Origin: an uncultured Ruminococcus sp.
GTDB taxonomy: Bacteria; Bacillota; Clostridia; Oscillospirales; CAG-272
Direction: 5' to 3'
Assembly: GCA_905202255.1 (NCBI GenBank)
Contig: CAJKRH010000004.1
Coordinates: 1-64,000 of the forward strand
DNA: 64,000 bases
The first letter of the stretch is position 1. Each line of letters starts with the position of its first letter. Shown one piece after another: positions 26,953 through 35,447 of this stretch. The notes under the pieces are model-generated. The model did not search any database and had not been told where the DNA came from. It saw nothing but the letters and a program-made list of their open reading frames with translations. The translations under genes were made by a program, and so were the position numbers.

Positions 26953-28200
26953 TTATTCATGCGGCTCCGCCGCATCGCACTTTTCCGATGTTTCCCCGCT
27001 CTCGGGTTCTTCGCCGCCCTCGGGTTCTTCGCCGTTCTCGGGTTCTTCGCCGTTCTCGGGTTCTTCCCCGCTCTTTTTCTTTTTCGCTTCCTTGGAATCG
27101 ACAAGACGACCGAGCAAGGTATATACTATAGTGCAGACCGGGACGGCAAAAAGCATTCCGAGTATTCCGAAAGCGTTTCCGCCGACGGTCACCGCCACAA
27201 AAACAAGCATGCTCGGCAGTCCCACGGATTTGCCGACGACTCTCGGATATATGATGTTTCCGTCCACCTGCTGCATCGCGATGATGAATATCACAAACCA
27301 TATCGCCTTTATCGGGTCTACAAGCAGTATCAGCAGCGCGCCCGCGCCCGAACCGATGAAAGCACCGAAAACAGGTATCAGCGCCGTTATGCCGACGAGC
27401 ACGGAAATCATCAGCGCATAAGGCATGCGCAGTATCAGCATGCCGATAAGACAAAGCAGCGTGTTTATCACGACCTCGGCAAGCTGACCTGTCACGAAAT
27501 TCGAGAAGCAATCATTGCAGAGCGCGAAAAAGTCATAGATTTTCCTGTAGCTCTCTTCGGAAAATATGCCGTGTATCAGCTTTCGCATCTGTGCGCCGAG
27601 CTGTTCCTTTCGCAGGAGCACATAAACAGAAATAGTGAACGCCACGATTACCGAGACAAGGGCGTTGCCCGCTTTCACCATAACATTAAAAGCCTTATCC
27701 ACGAGCATATTGCCGTTTTTCGAGAGGAAGTCCGTGATGGATTCGATTATTTTGTCCTGCTCCTGCGGTATTTCGGGCAGAACTATCGAAAATCGTGCAA
27801 GAAATTCGCTTATCTTCTCCCAATAATGCCGCAGATTTCCCGCATAGACGGAAAGATTTGCCACAAACGATGATATCGCGCCCGCGAGATGCGGAATCAC
27901 GACGAAAAATATAAGCGAAAGCGACCCGAGAATGATTATCTCGCTGAGGACAAGGCATATTCCGCGCCTGAGCCGAAACGATGTCTTTTTCTTTCTGAAA
28001 ATCCTGTCCCAGAGTTTCTCAAGCCTGCCGAGAACAAGATTTGCCACGAAAGCGATGCAAAAACCAGCGAAAACAGGTGCGAATGCTTCGAAAACCTTCG
28101 GTATAAAGCCGCCGATTTTCGCGGCATTGGACAGAAGAGCGACACCGATAAAAGCAATACATATTATGGGAGCTATCAGCTTCCTTGCGAATTTCAACAT
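26953..28200 (-). CDS. AI-2E family transporter (UPF0118)
   Basis: 415 residues with about eight membrane segments. Family traits include LGRLEKLWDR, a long soluble insertion after the third helix, and the C-terminal core GITALIPVFGAFIGSGAG, QQVDGNIIYPRVVGKSVGLPSMLVF and LGMLFAVPV. The family exports AI-2 or ions; the substrate here is unknown. The last ~45 residues are tandem acidic repeats (four variants of GEEPENGEEPE), coded by a short repeat prone to slippage. AAGGAGG lies just before the ATG. Confidence 0.92.
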   Translation of the reverse strand: MLKFARKLIAPIICIAFIGVALLSNAAKIGGFIPKVFEAFAPVFAGFCIAFVANLVLGRLEKLWDRIFRKKKTSFRLRRGICLVLSEIIILGSLSLIFFVVIPHLAGAISSFVANLSVYAGNLRHYWEKISEFLARFSIVLPEIPQEQDKIIESITDFLSKNGNMLVDKAFNVMVKAGNALVSVIVAFTISVYVLLRKEQLGAQMRKLIHGIFSEESYRKIYDFFALCNDCFSNFVTGQLAEVVINTLLCLIGMLILRMPYALMISVLVGITALIPVFGAFIGSGAGALLILLVDPIKAIWFVIFIIAMQQVDGNIIYPRVVGKSVGLPSMLVFVAVTVGGNAFGILGMLFAVPVCTIVYTLLGRLVDSKEAKKKKSGEEPENGEEPENGEEPEGGEEPESGETSEKCDAAEPHE

Positions 28201-28270
28201 CGCACCTCCTTTTTAATTGCAAAAAGGGCTGACAGCGCAGTCCTTTTTGCTATTTCTTAATGGGCAATAA

Positions 28271-29308
28271 TCAGAGAAGCTCGTCTGCAAAATATGCTCT
28301 TGTATGGGCTGTTCTTCCCTCTTTATCCTGCACGGTTATGCGGAAATAAGGCTTTGCGGGAAGTCCTTTCTTTGTGGTATCGCGACTGAGCTCGAGATAC
28401 TTGTTTATATTGAAATCGGCGCTCGTCAGAGTTTTTTCATGATTATCTCCGGCAAATGCGGCAAAGCGACATTCCGTAGTGAGCGAAATGAGTCTTGCCT
28501 CCGAGCAGGAAATATGAACTATTCCGTCCTCAATATAAAGCTCATCTATTGTGGGACCGAGCGAAGCATAGAAATCACCGCGCTCCAGAGCGTCCATTAC
28601 CGTATGATACTCAAGCCTGTCGGCTTTCAGCACTATGAAGCTGCCGAAGCAATCGGGCGGATTGTGCGCATCATCGGTTGCCAGCGGGAAAACACGCTTG
28701 CCTTTTCTCAGCATATCGTCTATAGGCTGCATGCTGTTGTCAAGCTGATATCCCATGCGGAAGCAGCCGTAGTTGGCAAGCTCTACTCCCCATACGCCCT
28801 CAAGCCCGATATAATCCTCATATCCCTGAATGGACCAGAAAGGATGGTTATATGAAACGAGAAAGCCTGCCTTATTTGCCGTTGCTATCATTTCGTTCAT
28901 AGCCTCTACGCTGTAGTGGCGCTCGTAATGAACCTTTCGCATCTCATCTGTCACAAGCTCGCGTGACTTCGGGAAAACCTTTTCCTCGGTGAAAAGCGGA
29001 TTTACAGTTTCATGCGGGTCTTTTGCATATATATTTATATGATATGTAGGAACATACCAGAAGCCTTTTTCACTCCAAGGCGCATTTACCGCTATCTCTG
29101 TGGAAAGGATAGTGAGAAAGTTTTCATCGTTGAGCTCATCATGCGGTATCATAACCTCATGATCGGTATATGCCATTATGGAATAGCCGCGCTTCTTGTA
29201 TTCCTCCTTCGCCTGCTCGGGTGTCCAGCAGCCGTCGGATACCGTTGTATGCATATGCATATTCGCTTTATAAAAATTGCCTTTCTCGGGAAGAAGATAC
29301 TGCCTCAT
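28271..29308 (-). CDS. PHP-domain phosphoesterase-like protein
   Basis: 345 residues. The N-terminal NMHMHTTVSDG and YTDHEVM, then YNHPFW and LATDDAHN, supply the His/Asp set of the PHP metal site used by phosphoesterases such as histidinol phosphatase and the YciV/TrpH group. It probably hydrolyses a small phosphate ester or nucleotide; substrate unknown. Single gene with its own promoter (29347-29375) and a short leader. No signal peptide, so cytoplasmic. Confidence 0.88.
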   Translation of the reverse strand: MRQYLLPEKGNFYKANMHMHTTVSDGCWTPEQAKEEYKKRGYSIMAYTDHEVMIPHDELNDENFLTILSTEIAVNAPWSEKGFWYVPTYHINIYAKDPHETVNPLFTEEKVFPKSRELVTDEMRKVHYERHYSVEAMNEMIATANKAGFLVSYNHPFWSIQGYEDYIGLEGVWGVELANYGCFRMGYQLDNSMQPIDDMLRKGKRVFPLATDDAHNPPDCFGSFIVLKADRLEYHTVMDALERGDFYASLGPTIDELYIEDGIVHISCSEARLISLTTECRFAAFAGDNHEKTLTSADFNINKYLELSRDTTKKGLPAKPYFRITVQDKEGRTAHTRAYFADELL

Positions 29309-29346
29309 ATTTACTTGCCTTTCTGAAATAAATGTTTATGTATTAA

Positions 29347-29375
29347 ATTATAGTACAAAAAAAGGAAAAAGTAAA
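29347..29375 (-). promoter_or_regulatory. Promoter of the PHP gene
   Basis: Minus strand TTTACT, 17 bases, TATAAT, about 40 bases upstream of the ATG. Confidence 0.65.
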
Positions 29376-29443
29376 GCCTTTTTGAAAAAAATTAAATAAT
29401 ATAAAAATGGCTGATTATTACCAAAAAGAGCGGATTATTTTCA

Positions 29444-29472
29444 TTGACCGAAGCAGGCACATATGATAAAAT
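29444..29472 (+). promoter_or_regulatory. Promoter of the DUF4430 lipoprotein gene
   Basis: TTGACC, 17 bases, TAAAAT, about 50 bases before the ATG. Confidence 0.65.
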
Positions 29473-29520
29473 AGATATAATGAAAGCCTATGGGCAAAAA
29501 AAGCAAGGAGAAAGACAAAA

Positions 29521-29910
29521 ATGAAGAATTTCAGAAGAATTTCGGCGCTTCTGCTCGCTGTTATGATGATTGCGCTGTCATGCCTTTTTGTAGCATGCGG
29601 TGAAAAAGAAGTCGAGAAGAAGTATTCCATTACGGTTATCGTGGTAAACGATAAGGCAGAAGAGACAACATTCAATATCAAGACCGACCGCGAGAATCTC
29701 GCAGATGCGCTTCTTGATGAGAAGCTTGTTTCAGGTTCGGACAGCGAATGGGGTCTGATGATAGACACCGTAAACGGTCTGAAAGCAGACTATGCCGCAA
29801 ACCAGTCATGGTGGGCACTCTATGACGGCGATAAGATGAGCGAAGTCGGCGCAAGCTCCCTCCAGCTCAAGGACGGCGGCGTATATAAATTTGTTTATAC
29901 CGTAGGCTGA
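29521..29910 (+). CDS. DUF4430 lipoprotein (129 aa)
   Basis: Lipoprotein signal peptide with lipobox FVAC (Cys26). The mature part is one DUF4430 domain, related to the beta domain of transcobalamin/intrinsic factor: ITVIVVNDKAEETTFNI, LADALLDEKLV, GLMIDTVNGLKADY, SWWALYDGDKMSEVGASSLQLKDGGVYKF. In gut Firmicutes such proteins occur with cobalamin uptake or as extracellular ligand-binding modules; no transporter genes are adjacent here. Monocistronic, with promoter and terminator close by. Confidence 0.9.
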   Translation: MKNFRRISALLLAVMMIALSCLFVACGEKEVEKKYSITVIVVNDKAEETTFNIKTDRENLADALLDEKLVSGSDSEWGLMIDTVNGLKADYAANQSWWALYDGDKMSEVGASSLQLKDGGVYKFVYTVG

Positions 29911-29933
29911 TAACCCGCTTTGAACAAAATAAA

Positions 29934-29963
29934 AAATGAGTCCGGTGAAACCCGGACTCATTT
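29934..29963 (+). terminator. Terminator after the DUF4430 gene
   Basis: Stem AAATGAGTCCGG/CCGGACTCATTT with a 6-base loop, then a T-run. Confidence 0.85.
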
Positions 29964-29992
29964 TTTTGTTTTAAGGAGTGCTGTGCAATTAT

Positions 29993-30038
29993 AAAAATCC
30001 CCGCCGTCTGCTGAAAGCCGCAGACAGCGGGGATTTTT
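29993..30038 (-). terminator. Terminator of the 36.6-30.0 kb operon
   Basis: Long stem AAAAATCCCCGC, partly continued by GTCTGC/GCAGAC, symmetric, with a T-run on the minus strand just after the last gene. Confidence 0.8.
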
Positions 30039-30054
30039 ATGCTTCCGTTAGATT

Positions 30055-30687
30055 TCAATGTTTCTTCTTATATCCGCAGTCGCAGTAGGGACTGCCGGAA
30101 GCTATGGTATATTCGCGGACAAAGTCCGTTGCGCCGCCCGCCTCGCTCATGGTATAATCGAGATGGCAGAGAGCAGGCGTGAGGTCATAGAGCCCGAGCT
30201 TTTTCATCAGGGCGCAGATTCCGCATTTTGTGAATCTGCCCTCGTATCCGCTCCCGTCGGGATATTCATAGAAATCCATATTCCATGAATAAGGATTTCG
30301 GTCGGCGGCTTTCAGCTTTGCCGTCGCTTTCATGCCCGCAATATCCTTTTCGCTGAATTTTCCCTTTCCGCTCTTGCAGCAAAACCATTTCATCGGCTTT
30401 GTCATCATGGATTTTGCATAGTAATCCGTCAGCCGCGCGACATCAGGACGCTCCGGCATGGAAAGGATAAATGCACCTATCATGGCGCAGTTTACTATAT
30501 TCATTTTAAAGCGGTCGGCTTTCTCAAATTCCGGCAGACCCGCGATGATTTCCTTATATTTCGGCTTTGCCTTTGCGGCTGTTTCCTTTGCCGTTTTTTC
30601 ATCATAGCCGAATACGGCGCATAGCTGTTCTCTGAACGATTTTGCAAAAAGCACCCACATTCCCATGGGCATTCCGGCGTATTTCAT
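30055..30687 (-). CDS. L-2-amino-thiazoline-4-carboxylate hydrolase family protein (A)
   Basis: 210 residues. The C-terminal half carries the family pattern TKCGICALMKKLGLYDLTPALCHLDY, then REYTIASGSPYCDCGY, with conserved Cys residues that may form the active site. The named enzyme of this family opens 2-aminothiazoline-4-carboxylate toward cysteine, but most members are untested. Last gene of a ten-gene leftward operon; its ATG overlaps the preceding stop (ATGA). A second member is encoded at 33098-33799 in the same operon, suggesting two related steps or substrates. Substrate unknown. Confidence 0.82.
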   Translation of the reverse strand: MKYAGMPMGMWVLFAKSFREQLCAVFGYDEKTAKETAAKAKPKYKEIIAGLPEFEKADRFKMNIVNCAMIGAFILSMPERPDVARLTDYYAKSMMTKPMKWFCCKSGKGKFSEKDIAGMKATAKLKAADRNPYSWNMDFYEYPDGSGYEGRFTKCGICALMKKLGLYDLTPALCHLDYTMSEAGGATDFVREYTIASGSPYCDCGYKKKH

Positions 30688-30928
30688 TGTATTTTCTCAC
30701 TCCATTCTTTGTTTTTAACCATTTCACGAAGTAAAATCAGTCCGAGTAATAAAACCAACAGATGACCTGCGGACTCCGTTCCGTGGTCAATCTGATTAAG
30801 CGGCCATGGCAGAAGCGTGAAAAGGTTTCCGACAATTCCCGCAAAAGCGATAGGATTGCAAAGATAACATAGAGCAAACACCCAATCATACCCGCGATGA
30901 GTGCCCGTCTTTCTTTACTCGCTTTCAT
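30684..30928 (-). pseudogene. Small membrane protein gene broken by a frameshift
   Basis: Two overlapping frames make one sensible protein. The first begins MKASKERRALIAGMIGCLLYVIF right at the ATGA junction with the upstream methyltransferase gene. The second continues IAFAGIVGNLFTLLPWPLNQ and ends LREMVKNKEW at the ATGA junction with the next gene. The switch lies near 30840-30865. Intact it would be about 80 residues with two membrane helices. The precise fit to both neighbours shows it was a real gene; either it is newly broken or there is an assembly error. Confidence 0.65.
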
Positions 30929-31767
30929 TTTCTGCCTCCGAATCCAATCCTGACAATCTGCATTTTCATCATACCGTCGCCGACCTTTGATAAAAATCGG
31001 AAAAATCCGCTCACCGACGGGTCGCGAAGGTCGTTATAGCCGAGCATATAGCCGCGGCTCGAAAGGCTCAGGCGGCTGTCCCATGCGGAAAGCTCGCTTT
31101 TCGCATCGGAGACGGCAAAATATGCGCCGACATCCTTGATTTCGGCATCTTTCAGCCATGTTTTCAGCATCAGCTTCACGGCTTTTTTGTTTGCCGCATC
31201 AAAAACAAGCACGCCGTCCGGGAAAGCATCCGCCATCGCCCGCACAAGCGTCCTGACCTGCTCCGCGAGAAAATAATAGAAAACTCCCGCCGCAAAAAAT
31301 ACGGCACCCTCGGAAGCATCGATTTTATCAAACCATGCGGTATCGTTGAGATTGCAGGGGATATTCTCCTCCCTCTCTCCCGCGGGAAGAAGTTCATTCC
31401 GCACGGCGATGACATCCGGAAAATCCAGATTATATATCCTGCAGCTTCCGTTATCGCAGTTTCGCCCCGTGCTGTCCAGTCCGCAACCGAGATTGACAAC
31501 CGCCGCTTTCGGATGCGATTTCAGATAATCGCGCACCTCAAAGGCAAGGTCATTCTGCCGCATGGCAGCTTCGAGAAAGCCGAAACGCTGCATCAGGCTT
31601 CCCGATTTTTTCTCAAGCAACGAAAAATCATAATCTATCTCATTCATCAGGCGCAGTGCCGTTTCGTCGCGATAGAGCGACGGATAAAGCTGCGAGCACA
31701 TTTTTCTCCCGTAAAGCGGGATAATCAGCGTTTCCTGAACGGTGTTTTTTTCTATTTTATACTTCAT
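30925..31767 (-). CDS. LCM-type SAM-dependent O-methyltransferase (A)
   Basis: 280 residues of the leucine carboxyl methyltransferase/PpmC superfamily. Seen: AVVNLGCGLDSTGRN (SAM-binding loop), YNLDFPDVIAVRNELLP and FFAAGVFYYFLAEQVRTLV. Bacterial members methylate carboxylates or hydroxyls of small molecules, including polyketides. It overlaps the following small membrane gene by ATGA. A paralogue, 35448-36233, lies at the head of the same operon. Substrate unknown. Confidence 0.88.
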   Translation of the reverse strand: MKYKIEKNTVQETLIIPLYGRKMCSQLYPSLYRDETALRLMNEIDYDFSLLEKKSGSLMQRFGFLEAAMRQNDLAFEVRDYLKSHPKAAVVNLGCGLDSTGRNCDNGSCRIYNLDFPDVIAVRNELLPAGEREENIPCNLNDTAWFDKIDASEGAVFFAAGVFYYFLAEQVRTLVRAMADAFPDGVLVFDAANKKAVKLMLKTWLKDAEIKDVGAYFAVSDAKSELSAWDSRLSLSSRGYMLGYNDLRDPSVSGFFRFLSKVGDGMMKMQIVRIGFGGRK

Positions 31768-31782
31768 AAATACCTCCTTGCA

Positions 31783-32274
31783 TCAGCGAACGAATATCAT
31801 CATGATTCCCGAGAGCACCGCCGAGATTATCGCCATGCCGACCGTGCCGAAAATCCATTTTTTGCATTTATCCTTTCCCGTTATATACGGCTTCAAATCC
31901 TCTGTCCCCGGGATAGTCCATGCCTTGGTATGCCCTACCCAGAAGCCGTCCACAAGGAAACGGTCGATAATGTTCATCACGGAGAGAATAACAAGCATCT
32001 GCCAGAAACCCGAAAGAAAACCCCTCGCGCCGTTTACGGCATATGTAAACGCCAGTATGTACGCAAGATAACCGGGAATACAGAGCGCCTTGAAAATTAT
32101 CTTGTTTTTCTTTATCCTTTCGTGCGTCGTCAGCCCGAGCTTCACGCATCTTTCCTGCACCTCAGGGCTGTAAAGATGCACCATGCCGACAGCGCCTTTG
32201 CGTATGCCGAAAGCACATACGAGGACGAGCAGCACGCCCAGTCCGAATCCCTCCAGAAGAGTCTGTAAAATCAT
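31783..32274 (-). CDS. Small integral membrane protein (163 aa)
   Basis: About four membrane helices (around residues 4-24, 65-82, 88-106 and 142-162), with a hydrophilic KLGLTTHERIKKNK loop and a conserved-looking GFWVGHTKAWTIPGTEDLKPYI stretch. I do not recognise an experimentally known family. It lies between the ZIP transporter and an LCM methyltransferase in the operon and shares their direction and tight spacing, so it is likely part of the same pathway or membrane assembly. Confidence 0.78.
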   Translation of the reverse strand: MILQTLLEGFGLGVLLVLVCAFGIRKGAVGMVHLYSPEVQERCVKLGLTTHERIKKNKIIFKALCIPGYLAYILAFTYAVNGARGFLSGFWQMLVILSVMNIIDRFLVDGFWVGHTKAWTIPGTEDLKPYITGKDKCKKWIFGTVGMAIISAVLSGIMMIFVR

Positions 32275-32293
32275 TTTTCGTTTCTCCTTTTAT

Positions 32294-33070
32294 TTATCCC
32301 AATGCTACATCGAGCATCATCATGATACTGAATCCGACGGCAAAGAATATCGTGCCGATATTTGAATGTCTGCCCTGCGACATTTCGGGTATCAGCTCCT
32401 CCACCACGACATAGACCATCGCGCCCGCGGCAAAGCTGAGCAGATACGGCAGCGCGGGAACTATAAACTGCGCGGCTATTATGGTGAGTATCGCGCCTAT
32501 CGGCTCCACTATGCCCGAGAGCACGCCGCCGAGAAAAGCTTTGCCCTTGCTTTCGCCCTCGGCTCGCAGCGGCATCGATATTATAGCGCCCTCGGGGAAA
32601 TTCTGGATTGCTATTCCTATGGAGAGAGCAAGTGCGCTTGCCGCCGTTATCTGCATATTTCCCGAGAGCAAGCCCGCATACATAACGCCGACAGCCATTC
32701 CCTCCGGTATATTATGCAGTGTCACCGCCAGAACCATCATCGTAGTGCGCCCAAGCTTGCTTTTCGGTCCCTCCGTCTCGTCGCTTCCGACATGGAGATG
32801 AGGAATGAGATGGTCGAGCGCGAGCAGAAAAAGCACGCCTATCCAGAATCCGATGAAAGCGGGCAGAAAGGCAAAAGTTCCCATACCCTCCGATTGCTCT
32901 ATCGCGGGAATCAGCAGGCTCCATACTGATGCGGCTACCATCACACCCGCGGCAAATCCCGCGAGCGCACGCTGAACCAAATCGCCGAGCGATTTTTTCA
33001 TGAAGAATACGCAAGCCGCACCGAGCGATGTCCCGAGAAACGGAATCAGCAGTCCGAAAAATACCTCCAC
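32294..33070 (-). CDS. ZIP family divalent metal transporter (ZupT-like)
   Basis: 258 residues with about eight helices. Helix IV carries TLHNIPEGMAVGVMYA and helix V FPEGAIISMPLRAEG, the His/Glu-Pro-Glu-Gly metal path of ZIP carriers. A His-containing loop (ALDHLIPHLHVGSD) lies after helix III. Imports Zn(II) or another divalent metal. In this operon it may supply the metallo-beta-lactamase-fold hydrolase and other metal enzymes encoded with it; that link is inference. Confidence 0.92.
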   Translation of the reverse strand: MEVFFGLLIPFLGTSLGAACVFFMKKSLGDLVQRALAGFAAGVMVAASVWSLLIPAIEQSEGMGTFAFLPAFIGFWIGVLFLLALDHLIPHLHVGSDETEGPKSKLGRTTMMVLAVTLHNIPEGMAVGVMYAGLLSGNMQITAASALALSIGIAIQNFPEGAIISMPLRAEGESKGKAFLGGVLSGIVEPIGAILTIIAAQFIVPALPYLLSFAAGAMVYVVVEELIPEMSQGRHSNIGTIFFAVGFSIMMMLDVALG

Positions 33071-33097
33071 TTTCTCTCACACTCCTTTTGTCAGTTT

Positions 33098-33799
33098 TTA
33101 TTTGTTTCTGCGATAACCCGCCTCGTCGCGATATTCGGGATGCTCTTTCGCATAAGCGTCCCTGTCTCCGCAAATGGCATAATCGCATTTGCAGCCGTTT
33201 GCGCAGGTAGTCGTGCGTATGAGCTTCGCATGCAAAAGCTCCATGGATGCAAAATCGACATTGCAGAGTGCGGGCATGATGTCATCAAAACCGAACTTTT
33301 TTGCAAACTCCGCGGCGGGACACGCCGTAAATTCATAATATATCGGCTTGTCCTTATCGTAAGGCGAAACATTCATCTCATAATCGTGCCATTTGTCACA
33401 GCCAGATTTTGCCCGCGTAAAAGCCTTATACATAAGTTTGCGCCAGAAAGGCTTATTGCAATCGACAAATTTCAGCTTGCGGAATGCAGGCAGTATCAGA
33501 TTTTCCTCAATCTCTTCTATCTCGCGGAAAGATGTGACATCTCTGCACACATCATAATAACTCATGATTGCTATGCAGTCATATGTGCCGCCATTGCCGT
33601 TATGAAAATTCTTTTTCCCACCGAGGTCAGTGCGCCATTCGGAAAGAAATTTCACATATTTCAGCTGTATTTTTTCCCATACCGCTTCCCTTTTCTCCGT
33701 CGGATAATGCAGAGCGATTTTCTTTTGAATTTCCTTTTTGCATGGCTTTGAATAAAGCACATGGCAGGTGCGGTCAAATTTAAGCTCGCTGTCTTTCAT
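33098..33799 (-). CDS. L-2-amino-thiazoline-4-carboxylate hydrolase family protein (B)
   Basis: 233 residues. Shares with the protein at 30055-30687 the C-terminal pattern FTACPAAEFAKKFGFDDIMPALCNVDF and RTTTCANGCKCDY. The N-terminal half adds YPTEKREAVWEKIQLKYVKFLSEW. The upstream MBL gene stop overlaps its ATG (ATGA). The two copies are diverged, which argues for separate roles rather than recent duplication. Role in the pathway unknown. Confidence 0.82.
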   Translation of the reverse strand: MKDSELKFDRTCHVLYSKPCKKEIQKKIALHYPTEKREAVWEKIQLKYVKFLSEWRTDLGGKKNFHNGNGGTYDCIAIMSYYDVCRDVTSFREIEEIEENLILPAFRKLKFVDCNKPFWRKLMYKAFTRAKSGCDKWHDYEMNVSPYDKDKPIYYEFTACPAAEFAKKFGFDDIMPALCNVDFASMELLHAKLIRTTTCANGCKCDYAICGDRDAYAKEHPEYRDEAGYRRNK

Positions 33800-34659
33800 C
33801 TTCCGACTCCTTTCAGAAATCCGCTTTTTGCGCCCTCTTCGGTATCGTCCGATTCGTCGTAGGCGTCATAAGGCGCCGACGGGTCATGAACTTTCTTTTT
33901 GAAAGGTGAGCAGAGTTTATCCTTATGCGCAAAGGCAAATTCAAAATTGTCCGTCCAGCCCGTATGCCCTGTGATGAAGAGCGGTTTTATGCCCATTTTC
34001 TTCAGTTTGGTCTCAAGCACGGCAAGCGATTTCACGGCGAGCTTATTATCCTCCGCGAGAGCGGAAATGAAGCTGTAGCCGCCGTCGGCTCCGAGCCATA
34101 TCGTATCGCCCGTGAAAAGATACTTATCATCGATGAGATACACCATATGTCCCCATGTATGCCCGGGAACAAGGAAGCAATGAATCTTTATATCGCCTAT
34201 GCGGAAAGTTTCGCCGTCGCGCAGAAGCTGTTTTTTGTTGTTTATCGTCACCTGCGGCAGTTTGTACATATGGTAGATAACATTTCGGCGAACCTCGCCC
34301 GTCAGATAGCGGTTTTCGACATCGCCGATATGGAGCATCGCCTTTTTGAAAAGCCCGGGGCTGTCTGCCTCCACTGCGCCGACATGGTCGGTATCCTGAT
34401 GGGTGATGAGGATATGGCGGATGGATTTCGGATTTATCCCGAGCCAGCCCATCTTTTCCTCCAGCCGCTCGTAATTGTAGCCCGCGTCTATCATTATAGT
34501 GGTATCGCCCTTGCGGTAAAAGAAGATATTCGCCACCCATTCGCGCACGCAGGCAACATTTTCATCTATCCACCCCGTATTCAACGGCTTGAAAATCTCT
34601 TTGCCGCGATACATCCTGCTCATTGATTTTCTCTGAAATTCAGTTGCTTTCTTTGACAT
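33796..34659 (-). CDS. Metallo-beta-lactamase-fold hydrolase
   Basis: 287 residues. The MBL metal motif appears as THQDTDHVGAV, that is HxDxDH rather than the usual HxHxDH. HTWGHMVYLIDDKYLFTGDTIW gives the later His and Asp, and ITGHTGWTDNF the last His. It likely hydrolyses an ester, lactone or thioester. The second-His-to-Asp change implies altered metal binding. It starts 4 bases after the alpha/beta hydrolase stop and overlaps the next gene by ATGA, so translation is probably coupled. Confidence 0.88.
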   Translation of the reverse strand: MSKKATEFQRKSMSRMYRGKEIFKPLNTGWIDENVACVREWVANIFFYRKGDTTIMIDAGYNYERLEEKMGWLGINPKSIRHILITHQDTDHVGAVEADSPGLFKKAMLHIGDVENRYLTGEVRRNVIYHMYKLPQVTINNKKQLLRDGETFRIGDIKIHCFLVPGHTWGHMVYLIDDKYLFTGDTIWLGADGGYSFISALAEDNKLAVKSLAVLETKLKKMGIKPLFITGHTGWTDNFEFAFAHKDKLCSPFKKKVHDPSAPYDAYDESDDTEEGAKSGFLKGVGR

Positions 34660-34663
34660 ACTT

Positions 34664-35446
34664 TCACCTCTCGAGGGAGCGCCTGTGCGCCGCCTGTACT
34701 TCCTTTGAAAATTCTTCGGGATGCTCGCCCGCGAGCGTTCCGTGTCCCATATTCGGGAAAACTTTGTATGTAAAGGCGTAGCCCTTGTCCTGCCACTCCT
34801 TTATATGCTTTGCCAGTTTCTTTTCCGTTGAGCTTTTGATTCCGTGCCAGATATACATATCCGTTCTCTCAAAAAGCCCGAAATCCTTATGCCGCCCTAT
34901 CATGCATCTGTCCTGATTTACCCAGCTGCGCCATGTCGCATCGCGATAGACGATGCGGTCAAAAGATTCCTCAGTGCGCCCCATCATTTTGCAGACTATC
35001 TTTTTGCGTATGGGACCCGCCTTGCCTATGAGGCGATAAGCAAAACCTGTCAGGAAAAAGAGATAGATATTCTGCAATACGGGATTTTTGATATCCGCAT
35101 AGTCCATAGTCGGCATACCGTCGGCGATGGTCGTTGTGACAGTCAGCCGCTCGTCCGCGAGCACATCCATGAGCACAAAAGTACCGTAGGAAACGCCGTA
35201 GAGAATATCTATCTTCCCGCCGTAGTGCTCTGCGATGTAGTCTCCGAGCCGCTTTGCCTCATCACGCGTGGATATGAATTCCGTTTCCGGCTCGTCGGGA
35301 TTAAATCCGTCATAGGCGACAAGCACGACATGATAGACCTTTGCCAGCTCCTGCACCACAGGAATCGCACCGCGATAGCATATACCGCCGCCATGGAGCA
35401 TGACCATCAGCTCGGGATTTCCCCTCCCGAATTCAAAATACTTCAT
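34664..35446 (-). CDS. Alpha/beta hydrolase
   Basis: 260 residues. The oxyanion region is MVMLHGGGICYRG, the nucleophile elbow YGVSYGTFVLMD (Ser), and the catalytic His probably lies in PNMGHGTLAGEHPEEF. No signal peptide, so cytoplasmic. Lies directly between a methyltransferase (1 base gap) and the MBL hydrolase, suggesting that methyl-ester or related bonds are made and cut by this operon. Substrate unknown. Confidence 0.88.
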   Translation of the reverse strand: MKYFEFGRGNPELMVMLHGGGICYRGAIPVVQELAKVYHVVLVAYDGFNPDEPETEFISTRDEAKRLGDYIAEHYGGKIDILYGVSYGTFVLMDVLADERLTVTTTIADGMPTMDYADIKNPVLQNIYLFFLTGFAYRLIGKAGPIRKKIVCKMMGRTEESFDRIVYRDATWRSWVNQDRCMIGRHKDFGLFERTDMYIWHGIKSSTEKKLAKHIKEWQDKGYAFTYKVFPNMGHGTLAGEHPEEFSKEVQAAHRRSLER

Positions 35447-35447
35447 C

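Noticed and set aside
26931..27304. N-terminal extension of the DUF1653 gene with Lys/Arg-Pro repeats
   Set aside because: It is the reverse frame of the acidic repeat tail of the AI-2E family gene; the internal ATG has the ribosome site.
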